From Granulicatella balaenopterae (GTDB taxonomy: Bacteria > Bacillota > Bacilli > Lactobacillales > Aerococcaceae), in NCBI RefSeq assembly GCF_900111135.1, contig NZ_FOGF01000008.1:1-63136 (forward strand): a stretch of DNA of 63,136 nt, in the 5' to 3' direction. A model generated the notes under the pieces. It had not been told where the DNA came from. It did not search any database and saw nothing but the letters and a program-made list of their open reading frames with translations. Below, one piece after another: positions 29,956-41,300 of this stretch. Every line of letters starts with the position of its first letter. Positions within the stretch are counted from its first letter, which is position 1. Made by a program: the position numbers and the translations under genes.

Positions 29956-30840
29956 TCATTTATTAGTGATTTCCGCTTTTAATGCTGTTAATTCTTCTAC
30001 TGAGAAGGAATATTTTTCATTACAAAAATGACAAACAATCTCTGCAGGTTGATCTTCATGAATCATTTCTTCTAGTTCTTCTTCACCTAATGAGATTAAG
30101 CCAGCACTAAAACGTTCGCGAGAGCAATCGCAATGGAATTCTAGTGGCATTTTTTCTAAAAATTTAATATTCTCTTCACCTAATAAACGAATTAAAATAT
30201 CTTCTGCATTTTCTTGTTGGTCAATTAATGAGGAAACTAATGGGATTTGATTGATGCGGTGTTCGATTTCTGAAATAGTCTCTTCAGTAGCACCAGGCAT
30301 TAATTGAATCATAAAGCCCCCCGCTGCTCGAACTGATTCATCTGGATTTACTAATACCGATACACCAACTGCACCATTAATTTGTTCTGAAACAGCTAAA
30401 TAATAAGTAAAGTCTACACCTAATTCTCCATCAACTAATGGCACTTGTCCGGCAAAAGGTTCTTTCATACCTAAGTCTTTAATAACGGTTAATGAGCCAT
30501 TTGTTCCAACTACTTGACGAACATCTAACTTGCCATTTTCATTCAATGGAAGGCTAACATGAGGATTCGTAATATACCCACGCATCTGGCCAGCACCATT
30601 AGCTTCAGCAACAATCTTACCACCTAAGCCGTCTCCATTAACTTGAACTACTAAACGGTCGCTCCCTTTTAAACTACTAGCTAATAATTGTGTACCAATC
30701 ATTGTACGACCCATCGCTGCTGTTGCTGCACTCCATGTATCATGCTTCACTTGAGCTGTTCCAACAGCACGGGTAGCAATTAGAGCTGTTGCTTTTACTT
30801 GACCATCAAAGGCCAATACTTTTGACATATAATCTGACAT
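29956..30840 (-). CDS. hslO: Redox-regulated chaperone Hsp33
   Basis: I start at the ATG at 30840 (MSDYMSKVLAFDGQV, 294 residues) with GTAGGA upstream; a longer frame adds 11 unsupported residues. Hsp33 holds unfolding proteins in oxidative stress. The zinc redox switch is complete, with CDC (in FHCDCSRERF) and CHFC near the C terminus. It lies between the unknown membrane protein and ftsH. Several Gram-positives have it between ftsH and cysK; no cysK follows here. Confidence 0.96.
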   Translation of the reverse strand: MSDYMSKVLAFDGQVKATALIATRAVGTAQVKHDTWSAATAAMGRTMIGTQLLASSLKGSDRLVVQVNGDGLGGKIVAEANGAGQMRGYITNPHVSLPLNENGKLDVRQVVGTNGSLTVIKDLGMKEPFAGQVPLVDGELGVDFTYYLAVSEQINGAVGVSVLVNPDESVRAAGGFMIQLMPGATEETISEIEHRINQIPLVSSLIDQQENAEDILIRLLGEENIKFLEKMPLEFHCDCSRERFSAGLISLGEEELEEMIHEDQPAEIVCHFCNEKYSFSVEELTALKAEITNK

Positions 30841-30988
30841 TTTTATTCCTACTTTCTGATAGTAACTTTTCATTTATTTTTGTAATCTGCGAAATTTCTA
30901 GCTATGACATTTCTTATTCATTATAGTGGGAATTTCACTAATTTTCCATATTCGATAAACTCCTCTTAATTTTAAACTATTTTTTACA

Positions 30989-31032
30989 ATAAAAAAAGAG
31001 AAATGCGGTAATCCATTACCAACATTCCTCTT
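30989..31032 (-). terminator. Terminator of ftsH
   Basis: A long stem (AAGAGGAATGTTGGTAA with TTACCGCATTTCTCTT, with small mismatches) is followed by seven T residues on the minus strand, 19 bases after the ftsH stop. Confidence 0.85.
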
Positions 31033-31050
31033 ATTGATTACTATTTGTAG

Positions 31051-33129
31051 TTATTCTTCAGTTACATCATTATTTGTCTGAATTGGAGCTTCTATTGCAT
31101 CATCTGCTACTTCCACTTCTTCAGAAGATTCGTTATTATCTTCATTATTATGATTTGCTTCTTTTTTAGCTAAAGCTTCCTTCACTTCATCATAACTTGC
31201 TGCACCTGATTCTGATGGAAATTCCTCAATCTTTTTTGGCATTTCACCAGTGTTAAATAATGATTTGATAGTACGTTCATCTAATGTTTCTAATTCTAAT
31301 AATTTTTCAGCAATTAACGCTAATTGTTCTGAATGTTCTTCTAAGATTTGACGAGCTTTATCATGAGCTTCTTTCATAATCTTGCGAACGGCATTGTCGA
31401 TTTCATAAGCAACTTGATCTGAGTAAGTTTTTGTTTGACCATAGTCACGTCCAATAAATACTTGGTGGTTACCTTCATATTGAACAGTTCCTAATTCATC
31501 ATACATACCATATTCTGTTACCATGCTACGAACGATACCTGTCGCTTGTTCAAAGTCATTACTTGCGCCTGTTGTTTGAGCGTTAAAGATAAATTCTTCC
31601 GCCACACGTCCACCTAATAGACCAACAACTTGTTCAAATAATTCATCTTTCGTCATTAAGAAACGATCTTCTTTTGGAAGCATAATCGCATATCCACCAG
31701 CACGACCACGTGGGACGATAGTAACTTTATGCACAACGCGAGCTTCACTTAAGACTAAACCACAAATTGTATGTCCCGCTTCATGATAAGCAACCATGCG
31801 ACGTTCTTTTTCACTAATAGCACGATCACGTTTAGCTGGACCAGCAATTACACGGTCATGAGCTTCATCAACATCTAAAGCATCGATTTCTGTTTTATCA
31901 CGACGAGCAGCTACTAAGGCAGCTTCATTTAATAAGTTTTCTAACTCAGCACCTGAAAATCCTGGTGTTTGTTGAGCAACAACTTTTAAGTCAATATCTT
32001 TTCCTAATTTTTTGTTGCGAGAATGAACTTTTAAGATTGCTTCACGCCCCTTAACATCTGGACGACCTACTAAAATTTGACGGTCAAAACGTCCCGGACG
32101 AAGTAAAGCTGGGTCTAGTACATCCGAACGGTTAGTAGCAGCAATTACGATTACTCCTTCATTACCTTGGAAACCATCCATTTCTACTAATAATTGGTTA
32201 AGGGTTTGTTCACGCTCATCATGTCCGCCACCCATACCAGTTCCACGTTGACGACCTACTGCATCGATTTCATCAATAAAGATGATTGCTGGCGCATTTT
32301 TTTTAGCATTTTCGAACAAATCTCTTACACGACTTGCCCCAACACCGACAAACATTTCAACGAATTCAGAACCTGAGATTGAGAAGAATGGTACTCCTGC
32401 TTCACCGGCTACTGCTTTTGCTAATAATGTTTTACCTGTTCCTGGAGGTCCTTCTAATAAGACACCTGCTGGAATACGCGCACCTAATGCTGTAAACTTA
32501 CGTGGGTCTTTTAAGAATTCAACTACCTCTACTAATTCTTGCTTCTCTTCTTCAGCCCCAGCTACATCAGAGAATTTCACTTTCACTTTTTGCTTACTTT
32601 GGTCATTGACTTTTGATTTACCAAAATTCATGACACCTTTCGGTCCGCCTTGGCCACCTTGACTAGCAAACATTGAATAGAAAATAAATCCGAAAATCAC
32701 TAATGGTAAGATTAGTTGTAATACTAATCCCATCCATAGTCCTGATTGGTTTTCTGGGAAGCTTGTGACTTCTGTTTTATTTTCCATGGCTTCTTCTGTG
32801 ACTTTATCAACATTTTCTTTCAATACGGTTGTTTTAAAAGATGTTGTCTTGTCTGAGCGATTATCTAAGATAGTAAATCCATTATTTGAGCCTTCTTCAA
32901 CATCTTGAGCTTCTTTAAATTCACCTAAGATATTATAGACCGCTTTATCTTCTTGGATCTTAATCTTCTTAATTTCGCCATTTTCCAATTGTTGCATAAA
33001 TTTTGTATAAGATATTTCATTTGACTCTGTAGAAGCACCCTGAGTAAACATTGATACTACTGCAATAATCGCAATGAATATTAATACATTCATAATATTA
33101 ATTTTAAATACTTTTTTCTTTTTATTCAT
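31051..33129 (-). CDS. ftsH: ATP-dependent zinc metalloprotease FtsH
   Basis: The 692-residue protease has an N-terminal membrane segment (about 10-28), a short extracellular domain and a second segment (about 130-153). An AAA ATPase follows with Walker A GPPGTGKT (227-234), Walker [10 protein letters not shown] and the SRH region [20 protein letters not shown]. The peptidase domain has HEAGH (449-453). The tail is acidic and low in complexity. It degrades misassembled membrane proteins and some regulators. The order tilS-hpt-ftsH-hslO is a classic Firmicute cluster. Confidence 0.98.
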   Translation of the reverse strand: MNKKKKVFKINIMNVLIFIAIIAVVSMFTQGASTESNEISYTKFMQQLENGEIKKIKIQEDKAVYNILGEFKEAQDVEEGSNNGFTILDNRSDKTTSFKTTVLKENVDKVTEEAMENKTEVTSFPENQSGLWMGLVLQLILPLVIFGFIFYSMFASQGGQGGPKGVMNFGKSKVNDQSKQKVKVKFSDVAGAEEEKQELVEVVEFLKDPRKFTALGARIPAGVLLEGPPGTGKTLLAKAVAGEAGVPFFSISGSEFVEMFVGVGASRVRDLFENAKKNAPAIIFIDEIDAVGRQRGTGMGGGHDEREQTLNQLLVEMDGFQGNEGVIVIAATNRSDVLDPALLRPGRFDRQILVGRPDVKGREAILKVHSRNKKLGKDIDLKVVAQQTPGFSGAELENLLNEAALVAARRDKTEIDALDVDEAHDRVIAGPAKRDRAISEKERRMVAYHEAGHTICGLVLSEARVVHKVTIVPRGRAGGYAIMLPKEDRFLMTKDELFEQVVGLLGGRVAEEFIFNAQTTGASNDFEQATGIVRSMVTEYGMYDELGTVQYEGNHQVFIGRDYGQTKTYSDQVAYEIDNAVRKIMKEAHDKARQILEEHSEQLALIAEKLLELETLDERTIKSLFNTGEMPKKIEEFPSESGAASYDEVKEALAKKEANHNNEDNNESSEEVEVADDAIEAPIQTNNDVTEE

Positions 33130-33152
33130 TTTTCCTCCTCGATTATCGACAT

Positions 33153-33179
33153 GCCAAATAAACTACAGCCTCTATTTGG
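33153..33179 (-). other. Hairpin in the ftsH 5' leader
   Basis: CCAAATA (33153-33159) and TATTTGG (33173-33179) form a 7-bp stem about 25 bases upstream of the ftsH start codon. No T-run follows, so it is not a terminator. Confidence 0.4.
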
Positions 33180-33208
33180 TTTATGTGTCATATTTAATTC
33201 TAGAGCAT

Positions 33209-33214
33209 ATTATA
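33209..33214 (-). promoter_or_regulatory. Extended -10 promoter of ftsH
   Basis: On the minus strand TGTTATAAT is an extended -10, about 80 bases before ftsH. The -35 is poor. It gives ftsH a promoter of its own, separate from tilS-hpt. Confidence 0.6.
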
Positions 33215-33245
33215 ACACAATCACCTTTTATTTGCCCAATAATCT

Positions 33246-33782
33246 TTACTCGTAAAATTCTTCCTTTATGACACCAACACATGGCATATTACGATAGAAT
33301 TGTTTGAAATCTAGTCCATATCCAACTAAAAATTCATTTGGCACAACAACCCCAACATAATCAGCTTCCATGTCTACTACACGGCCACTTGGTTTATCTA
33401 ATAATGTACATACTTTAACAGATTCTGCTCCACGGTGTTTTAATAATTCAACAAGGTGACGTAATGTGCGACCAGTATCCACAATATCTTCAACAATTAA
33501 TACATGTCGACCTTTAACATTTGTGTCTAGGTCACGTTCGATTTTAACTTCCCCTGTTGATTCAAAGCCATTCCCATAACTGCTAACATCCATAAAGTCA
33601 AGTTCAACATTACAATCCATTGCACGAACGACATCTGTCATAAAGAAGATAGCGCCCTTTAATACACAAATAACCAATGGATCTTTTCCTTTGTAATCTG
33701 CTGTTAATTCTTTTCCTAATCTTGCTACTGTATCTTTAATTTCTTCTTCGGAAACTAAGATTTTTTTCATATCATTAATCAT
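33246..33782 (-). CDS. hpt: Hypoxanthine-guanine phosphoribosyltransferase
   Basis: The 178-residue enzyme salvages hypoxanthine and guanine with PRPP. It has [10 protein letters not shown]-like ([14 protein letters not shown]) and the PRPP loop [14 protein letters not shown]. It overlaps the tilS end by 8 bases, with RBS AGAGGTG inside tilS. TilS-Hpt is a known regulatory pair that activates ftsH in Bacillus; the gene order here would allow the same. Confidence 0.97.
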   Translation of the reverse strand: MINDMKKILVSEEEIKDTVARLGKELTADYKGKDPLVICVLKGAIFFMTDVVRAMDCNVELDFMDVSSYGNGFESTGEVKIERDLDTNVKGRHVLIVEDIVDTGRTLRHLVELLKHRGAESVKVCTLLDKPSGRVVDMEADYVGVVVPNEFLVGYGLDFKQFYRNMPCVGVIKEEFYE

Positions 33783-35172
33783 TACCTACACCTCTGTTTA
33801 CTTTCTTATAAGATACTGTTATTTTATCAGTTTCTGACTGATTAAACAATATGGAAGCCTTACGATAATCTAAAATTGCGAGAATTTGTTCGTTTTTATC
33901 ACTTAAAATCCAAATCTTATCACGTTGGTCTGTTGAAATTTTTTGATTAATGAAAAAACGATTAATTTTTTGATGCTTTACTGGCGTATTTGCAATTTGA
34001 ATTTTGTCACCTGGTTGGCGATGTCTAATTGTTAAAGGTAGACAATCTTTTGGTACTTCTACTTGCCAACTATCCATTAAGTGAGTTTCACCAGTTGTTA
34101 TTTCAATGACTTCTGTTTTGGATAAGGGAATTGTTCCTATTTCTCTAATGATAAATTCTTCCATAACATTTTGAGAAACAACAACTTTTTTTCTAATAAT
34201 AAGCGAATGATAGCATTTTTTTAACGTCAAGTCCTTACTTAAATGCCAATCTACTTGAGCAGTTGGCACATGTAAAAAACGCTTAACATAAGCTAATTGT
34301 TTTCGTGAAATTGTCTCATCCAATGTAATTAAATACGTATAAAAGATATATTCTAATAAGCGATTCTCTAATGAAGGTGATAATTCCTGGCACCACTTAA
34401 CGGTATCGATAATCAGTTCTTCTTCTTGATGATCAAATTGTACATATTGGTGGATTATTTGAGCCAAAAATTCTTTTTCAACTGTTAGTACATCAAATAA
34501 TTGTTCTGACACTTCTGCAAAATGGCGTCTCAGCTGTTGGTTTTCTTGTTCTAATTGCGGAATAATCTGCCATCTCATACGATTGCGCTGATAATCAGTG
34601 GTAAAATTACTATCATCCTCGCAAAAGGTAATTTGTTGTTCTAATGCTTTTTGGCGAATGGTTTTTTTTGAAAATGAGAGTAATGGGCGAATTAATGTGC
34701 TGCCAAAAAAATCACGTGAAGGTTTGATTCCTGCCACACCTTCTAAAGAACTCCCGCGAATTAATTTCATCAGCATTGTTTCTACTTGATCATCAGCGTG
34801 ATGAGCTGTCACTAAATAACTAGCATCCACTTCTGCCATTACTTCTCGGAAAAATTGATAACGAAAGGCCCTAGCCGCAGCTTCTAATCCTCCTGGGAAT
34901 TCTCGATGATGCTGCCATTTAGCGATACGAACCGGTACTCCTAGACGCTGACATTCCGCAATAACCATAGCTTCTTCTTGATCAGACTCTTGGCGTAATT
35001 GATGATTTACATGACACACAATCGTCTTTTTCGCTTGTAATTCTTTCGGCAACTGTAGCCATTCTTCTAATAATACCATTGAATCCACCCCACCAGAGAC
35101 TGCTAAGACAACACATTTATTAGGCAAATCATCTGTTAGTTCTTGGATTTTTCTTCTAAATAAGTGTTCCAT
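33775..35172 (-). CDS. tilS: tRNA(Ile)-lysidine synthase
   Basis: I start at the ATG at 35172 ([12 protein letters not shown], 465 residues) with RBS ACGGAGG; the longer frame runs back over a terminator. TilS adds lysine to C34 of tRNA-Ile(CAU), so that it reads AUA. The N-type ATP pyrophosphatase loop is SGGVDSM near residue 28. [26 protein letters not shown] is the substrate-binding block (given here by its landmark HHADDQ and RGSSL). The TilS C-terminal domain has [13 protein letters not shown]. Confidence 0.96.
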   Translation of the reverse strand: MEHLFRRKIQELTDDLPNKCVVLAVSGGVDSMVLLEEWLQLPKELQAKKTIVCHVNHQLRQESDQEEAMVIAECQRLGVPVRIAKWQHHREFPGGLEAAARAFRYQFFREVMAEVDASYLVTAHHADDQVETMLMKLIRGSSLEGVAGIKPSRDFFGSTLIRPLLSFSKKTIRQKALEQQITFCEDDSNFTTDYQRNRMRWQIIPQLEQENQQLRRHFAEVSEQLFDVLTVEKEFLAQIIHQYVQFDHQEEELIIDTVKWCQELSPSLENRLLEYIFYTYLITLDETISRKQLAYVKRFLHVPTAQVDWHLSKDLTLKKCYHSLIIRKKVVVSQNVMEEFIIREIGTIPLSKTEVIEITTGETHLMDSWQVEVPKDCLPLTIRHRQPGDKIQIANTPVKHQKINRFFINQKISTDQRDKIWILSDKNEQILAILDYRKASILFNQSETDKITVSYKKVNRGVGND

Positions 35173-35185
35173 TTTTACCTCCGTT

Positions 35186-35226
35186 GAAAAAATAATCCCC
35201 TCAAACGACATATGCTCGAGGAGATT
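35186..35226 (-). terminator. Terminator or attenuator between the S1 gene and tilS
   Basis: On the minus strand AATCTCCTC (35226-35218) pairs with GAGGGGATT (35202-35194), and ATTTTTTC follows. Since tilS has no clear promoter after it, this may let only part of the transcription pass. Confidence 0.6.
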
Positions 35227-35241
35227 AGCTTAATGATATAA

Positions 35242-35742
35242 TTATGAACGACGGCCTCCACGACCACCGCGTTTGCCTTCTGTGTTACGCTTTAATGATG
35301 CTAAACGATCATCACTATCTTTTAAGAAAGCTGACATTAATGAATCAAAATCATCTGTTTTTGCTTGTGATGGAGATGTTTTTGATGAATTGTATGAATT
35401 TCTTTGTGAATGGTTATTGTTAGAATACTTTCTTTGTCCTTGAGATTCTTGTGAACGAGGAGCGCGTTTAAAACTTTTTTCTGCTTTTTGCGTGCTTTCC
35501 CCTTCTTTTTCTTGTGCTCTACGAATTGATAAACTAACCTTTCCATCTGGAGCGACTGTCATAACTTTAACGGATACTTCATCGCCAACAGTTAAAACAT
35601 CTTTAATATCCTTAATATAAGAATTAGATACCTCACTAATATGAACTAATCCTGTTTTTTGTTTTCCTAAATCTACGAAAGCTCCAAAATTTGTGATTCC
35701 TGTAACTTTACCAGATAATACATTTCCTACCTCAATTGACAT
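35242..35742 (-). CDS. S1 RNA-binding domain protein (YabR-like)
   Basis: The 166-residue protein has one S1 domain at residues 1-72 (GNVLSGKVTGITNFGAFVDL, GLVHISEVS, VKVMTVAPDGKVSLSIRRA). A long low-complexity tail rich in Ser, Gln, Asn and Lys follows, ending in RGGRGGRRS. It matches the YabR/GSP13-type proteins found beside divIC. It probably binds RNA or ribosomes. Confidence 0.9.
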   Translation of the reverse strand: MSIEVGNVLSGKVTGITNFGAFVDLGKQKTGLVHISEVSNSYIKDIKDVLTVGDEVSVKVMTVAPDGKVSLSIRRAQEKEGESTQKAEKSFKRAPRSQESQGQRKYSNNNHSQRNSYNSSKTSPSQAKTDDFDSLMSAFLKDSDDRLASLKRNTEGKRGGRGGRRS

Positions 35743-35830
35743 AAAAAAAGTGTTCCTCCTTAAATTTTTTAATACTTTTTATACTTGTTTATAATGCGTT
35801 TTTCGTGAATCAACTATCTGAAAAATAATT

Positions 35831-36226
35831 TTAGTGGTTATTATTCATTTGTTGAACATCTAATTCTTTTGGTAAACTAAAAATAATTTCCCCAGGCTTA
35901 CTTAAATAATATTCGCTACGGGCTAATTTAGCTACATATTCATCATTGTTTAATAATTCAACTTGCGCTTGTAGCATTTCTTTTCGTTCCTTAGCATCTG
36001 CTTCTTTTTTAGTTGCGATAACAATTTGTTCATCTAATTCTGATGCTTTTTGGATTTGACCAATCGTTTGATACACCATCGTAATCGATAAACTTGCTAC
36101 AATAATACCACCAATTACTTTTATAAAGCTTGATTTTTGTAATACGACTTTTGCATTTTTTTGTTGATTTTTAAAAGACTTATCAGCTTTATTCTGACTC
36201 ATCATATCTTTATGTGAATTATTCAC
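35831..36226 (-). CDS. divIC: Cell division protein DivIC
   Basis: The 131-residue protein has a cytosolic basic N terminus, one transmembrane segment (FIKVIGGIIVASLSITMVY) near residues 35-53, then a coiled coil (about 55-92) and the motif NNDEYVAKLARSEYYLSKPGEIIFSLP. This fits the FtsB/DivIC family, which bridges DivIB and FtsL in the divisome. The GTG at 36226 has RBS GAGGCG; ATG codons at 36205 and 36202 are alternatives. It lies between the S1 gene and rqcP, as in Bacillus. Confidence 0.92.
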   Translation of the reverse strand: MNNSHKDMMSQNKADKSFKNQQKNAKVVLQKSSFIKVIGGIIVASLSITMVYQTIGQIQKASELDEQIVIATKKEADAKERKEMLQAQVELLNNDEYVAKLARSEYYLSKPGEIIFSLPKELDVQQMNNNH

Positions 36227-36382
36227 AATAGTCGCCTCGCTTTTCTAATCTTTTCACTATTGAAAGTATAGCAAGAATACCATTTAAATGTCTATTGCTT
36301 TCTATAAAAAAAGACAATTATTTTCTATTTTTTATAAAATTCGCTACTATTTCGTACTTATTGAATGCAAGTGTCTTAATTT

Positions 36383-36649
36383 TTATCCTTCTTCAACAAT
36401 TTGTTCAGTATTTAGTAAGCTAAACATTTCTTTGGCATCTTCTTTTTTAGTAGAATCCATTAACGCTTCCACTCGAACTGTGACAATCTTATTACCAAAT
36501 TGAATGGTAATTTCATCGCCGACTTTTACATTTGCTGATGATTTGGCAACGCCGCCATTAATTTTGACACGTCCTTTATCAGCGACTTCTTTTGCTACTG
36601 ATCGTCTTTTAATTAAACGAGATACTTTTAAATACTTATCTAATCTCAT
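36383..36649 (-). CDS. rqcP: S4-domain protein RqcP (YabO)
   Basis: The 88-residue protein is an S4 domain: [42 protein letters not shown]. It is the family that acts with RqcH on stalled 50S subunits to add Ala tails in Firmicutes, and it is also related to Hsp15. The order yabM-rqcP-divIC-S1 matches the Bacillus locus. Confidence 0.92.
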   Translation of the reverse strand: MRLDKYLKVSRLIKRRSVAKEVADKGRVKINGGVAKSSANVKVGDEITIQFGNKIVTVRVEALMDSTKKEDAKEMFSLLNTEQIVEEG

Positions 36650-36671
36650 ATTTCTTCCTCTATCTTTCTAT

Positions 36672-38321
36672 TTATTTTTTTATATAACGTAAAAATTCTT
36701 TCCCTTTTGGCATCATTAGCCATTCGCGCGTGGTAAAAATCTGTTTATATAGTGCTAATGAAACAAAAACAATTGCCCCAATCATTACTTCAACTAAAAC
36801 AATCACAAAATCCCCTAGTCTTGTCACACCATGGGGAACGACTTCTTGAATAAAGAAATCACTCATATACACACTACTAAATACCATTAAAGCGATACCA
36901 ATAATATGATAATTGATAATGACTGATTTTACAATCCTTTGTAAATAACTTGATGATAAACTAAAAATAACGAAATACATCGCCACTAAACCACCAACTG
37001 TCGCTAGACTAGCTCCCACTAAACCAAAATGAGCTATTAATACCTTATTAAACACGATTTTTAAGATAATGCCAACTAATAAGCTTATTAAAGTAATTTT
37101 ATAATTTGAAGTACTTTGCAATATACCATTATGCGCCATAATCATTGATGCCACTAAAATACTTACGATATAAATCGCCAATATTACATTCCCACTAGTA
37201 TCTCCAAATAAGACATGATTTAAACGCGGTAAAATTGCCATCATCCCAATTGTTGCCATTAAAGCTAGAATATAGGTCATTTTGATCAAGGACTTTGCCT
37301 CACGTCGAAATAATATCTCCCGTTGACTAGCAAATGATTTTGCAAGCATGGGTAAGTAACTTGACGTAAAGCCAATACCTATCACCATCCCTAATTGCAC
37401 TAAAGGCTGTCCACGATCATATACCCCTTTTAAACTCTTCGCAACTTCTGGCAATACACCACCATTAACTAATGCTTTATAGGCAGTAAAAGAGTCTACC
37501 AATTGAAACAACACTAACATCGAACTTACTAAACAAATTGTCCCCCCTTCAGTTAAAAAGCGATAAGCTAATTCTTTTAAGGAAATGCTTGAATCTTTTT
37601 CAAATACAAAGAACTCCTTTAGCCAATTGGTGCCAAAATGTTGTTGCCAATCTTTTTTAAGATAGCCATATAAGACAACACTCGCTGCTAAAGCCGCAAC
37701 AGTCGCGCTAAACATCGCCCATTGCCCCATATTATATAAGTTAAGGCGTCCTCTTGAATAAATAAATGCCACCAATAATATTACACTAATGCGGACAATT
37801 TGTTCCATAATTTGCGAAATAGCAGTCGGCATGACTTGGAAATTCCCTTGAAAATACCCTCGACTAACCACTAAGAAAGGCATTAATAAAAACATCCAAG
37901 ATACCATATGAACTACTGGAGTTAATCCTTTATCTCCCATTAATAAGGCAATCGATTCTCCTCCAAAAAATAACCCACAAAAACATAATAAACCTAATCC
38001 AGTTAAAATCATAAAACTTTTTTGCATTACTGTTTTTTGCTTCGTGACGTTTTTTTCTTGGGCGATCAAATGTGATAAAAATACTGGGAAACCTGACAAA
38101 GCAAAGGTCATTCCAACCCCATAAATTGGATATACTTGCTGATAAACATAAAAACCTGTATTGCCCACTAAATTTTGAAATGGTACACGATAAATAGCAC
38201 TCAATATCTTCACAATGACACCTGCAAGTGACAATACAATAGCTCCTTGCATAATTTTTTTGTGATTATGACTAGTGGAACTTGGTGTTTGAGTCATAGG
38301 CTGTTGCTTGATTTCTGCCAT
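36672..38321 (-). CDS. Polysaccharide/lipid II flippase-like membrane protein (YabM/SpoVB type)
   Basis: I start at the ATG at 38321 (MAEIKQQPMTQ, 549 residues) with AAGGTG upstream. The protein has about 14 hydrophobic segments and belongs to the MOP superfamily (polysaccharide biosynthesis/MurJ-like). The motif GAIVLSLAGVIVKILSAIYRVPF opens the membrane part (landmark KILSAIYRVPFQNLVG). It is next to mfd and rqcP like Bacillus YabM. It could flip lipid II or a wall-glycan precursor; the substrate is not shown by the sequence. Confidence 0.88.
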   Translation of the reverse strand: MAEIKQQPMTQTPSSTSHNHKKIMQGAIVLSLAGVIVKILSAIYRVPFQNLVGNTGFYVYQQVYPIYGVGMTFALSGFPVFLSHLIAQEKNVTKQKTVMQKSFMILTGLGLLCFCGLFFGGESIALLMGDKGLTPVVHMVSWMFLLMPFLVVSRGYFQGNFQVMPTAISQIMEQIVRISVILLVAFIYSRGRLNLYNMGQWAMFSATVAALAASVVLYGYLKKDWQQHFGTNWLKEFFVFEKDSSISLKELAYRFLTEGGTICLVSSMLVLFQLVDSFTAYKALVNGGVLPEVAKSLKGVYDRGQPLVQLGMVIGIGFTSSYLPMLAKSFASQREILFRREAKSLIKMTYILALMATIGMMAILPRLNHVLFGDTSGNVILAIYIVSILVASMIMAHNGILQSTSNYKITLISLLVGIILKIVFNKVLIAHFGLVGASLATVGGLVAMYFVIFSLSSSYLQRIVKSVIINYHIIGIALMVFSSVYMSDFFIQEVVPHGVTRLGDFVIVLVEVMIGAIVFVSLALYKQIFTTREWLMMPKGKEFLRYIKK

Positions 38322-38322
38322 C

Positions 38323-41300
38323 TTATTCACCTTCTTCTTTAGTAGCAGTTGCTTGATTGATTTTTTCTGCTAAATTTTTTAAGATTTTTTTTAAGTATAA
38401 TAACCAGCGATCAGTTGGATGAGTAGCGACATTAATCGTTAATTGTAAGGTATTGCCTTTATCGGCTACTTGTGCAGCTAATGGAATATCTTTTAACGCT
38501 TCAAATATTGGCACCCCTTGTAGATATTGTTTTCCTTTTGCATTGATTGTGATAGTAATAACTGTTTTATTTCTCTTAATTAAGGTGACACCAACTTTTT
38601 CAGCAAATGCTTTTATCATGCCAATTTCTGCTAAATACGCCACTTCATCAGGAAATTCACCAAATCGATCGATTAAATCATCTAGTAATGCATCATATTC
38701 TTCTTCTGTTTCCAACGAGCGAATTCGTTTATAAATCTCAATTTTTTGACGCTCATCTTGAATGTACTTATTTGGTAAATACGCATCTACAGAAATATCA
38801 ATTTCAACTGTATCATCTTTTAATTTCATTTGTTTCCCTTGTTTTTTACGAACGGCTTCACTAAGCATTTCAGAATACAAATCAAACCCAACCGAATCAA
38901 TAAAGCCATGTTGTTGTTTACCTAATAAATTACCTGCCCCACGAATCGATAAATCACGCATAGCAATCTTAAAACCAGACCCTAATTCGGTAAATTCACG
39001 CATAGCTTGCAGACGATTTTCGCTGACTTCTGTTAATGACTTATTCGGTTGATACATTAAATACGCATACGCCACACGATTAAAACGACCAACACGCCCT
39101 CTTAATTGATACAATTGCGATAAACCCATACGATTCGCATCTTCAATAAATAAGGTATTCACATTTGGAATATTGACCCCTGTTTCAATAATGGTAGTCG
39201 TGACTAAAACATCATACTCCCCTTCAATAAATTGATACAAAACAGATTCTAAAGTTGACTCACTCATTCGTCCATGCGCTACTCCTACTCTAACACCCGG
39301 AACTAAAGCTTTAATCTCTTCTGCCTTACGCTCAATAGAATCTACTCGATTATGTAAATAGAAAACTTGTCCCCCACGTCCCATTTCACGCTCAATACCA
39401 TCTTTAATCGTTAAAGCATCTTGTTCTAATACATAAGTCTGAACAGGATAACGATTAGCTGGCGGTGTCTCAATAACCGATAACTCACGCACACCAAGCA
39501 TTGACATATGTAACGTACGTGGAATTGGTGTGGCCGTTAAGGTTAATACATCTACTTGAGATTTTAATTGTTTTAAACGCTCTTTATGGCGTACACCAAA
39601 ACGTTGCTCCTCATCAACTACTAATAACCCTAAATCTAAAAACTCCACATCTTTTGATAACACTCGATGTGTTCCAATGACAATATCAACTTGTCCTTGT
39701 TTCAAACCTTCAATCGTCTCATCTTGTTGTTTTTTCGTTCTAAAACGACTTAATAACCCAATATTAAATGGATATTCATTAAATCTCTCGATAAAGTTTT
39801 CATAATGCTGTTCAGCTAAAATCGTTGTCGGCACTAAAATCGCTACTTGCTTTCCATCCATAACTGCTTTAAAGACAGCACGCATCGCTACTTCCGTCTT
39901 ACCATAGCCAACATCCCCTACTAATAAACGATCCATTGGTCTTTCCTTTTCCATATCCTTTTTAATCTCTTCAACTGTGCGCAATTGGTCATCAGTTTCT
40001 GTATAGGGAAAAGCTTCTTCAAATTCATGTTGTTCCGGAGCATCCTTACTAAAGGCAAATCCCTTTTCTGAATCACGTTTAGCATAGAGTTCGATTAATT
40101 CATCAGCAATATCTTCAATTTTAGATGCTACTTTGCGCTTAGTTTTAGCCCATTCTGTACCACCTAATTTATTAATTTTAGGTTCTTTTGATTCTGAGGC
40201 AACATATTTTTGAATTAACTTCACTTGAGTAATCGGTACAAATAAATTACCACCATCCTTATAGCTAATCGACATATAATCTTGGTGAATCCCATTAATT
40301 TCTAGGGTTTCCATCCCTTTATAAATACCAATACCGTGATTAACATGTACCACATAATCGCCGACTTGTAATTCGGTATAACTTTTCAGACGTTCCGCAT
40401 TTGATAGTTTTTGTTTTTTCGGTATCCGTTTTTTGATTTTATTGAATAGTTCACGCTCCGTAATCATTACAAACTTATCTTGTGGTAATTCAAAACCATT
40501 TTGTAAATTGCCTACCATAATTTGAACTTTACCTGGTAATAATAACTGACCATCTGTTACGGTGGCATTAATCTCAAAATCTTCTAATGTTTGTTCTAGC
40601 TTTTGAGCTGCTTTTTTAGATTCAACCACCATCATAATGGTTGCATTTTGTTTTTTATAGCGCTCAGTTTCTGATTTAATTAATGGTAATTGTGAAAAGA
40701 ACTGAGTCATGCCACGATAATTAATATTATGGATACAATCTAACTGTACACGCCCCATACCTTTTTGAAAAATAGCAAAATAAGTTCGCTTAAAATTAAA
40801 TTTCTTTAAAGTCTTTTTAATATCAATCGTCATGGACAGATTAGGAGAAAAGCGCCCTTGACTAACCCGATGCATCATCCAATGAGCATCTTCTTCACTA
40901 AGTTGGCGTTCTTTTTCTAATAATCTTGGATAATCATCTAATACTAAATGAGTCGCCTCCATACAATAATCTAATACCGTCGTCTCTCCCGGATAAATAG
41001 CTTCTAACCACCATTCAATATTTTCTGGAATTTCATTAGCTAAAAGTTGCCCTATGAGATATTCTTTTAACGCTCGCAATTGCTCCGCTAACTCTACTGA
41101 AGTTGATTTTTTAATCGCTTTCTCAATCACACTTACAATAGTATCTTTTGCTCGAAAAACATCGCTAACTAAAATTGGTAAATCCGTCGCCGGTAACACC
41201 ACAACTTCTTCAATCACTTCTAAGGAGCGCTGCGTTTCCACATCAAATAAACGAATGGAATCAATTTCCGTATCAAACAAATCAATTCGTAAAGGATATT

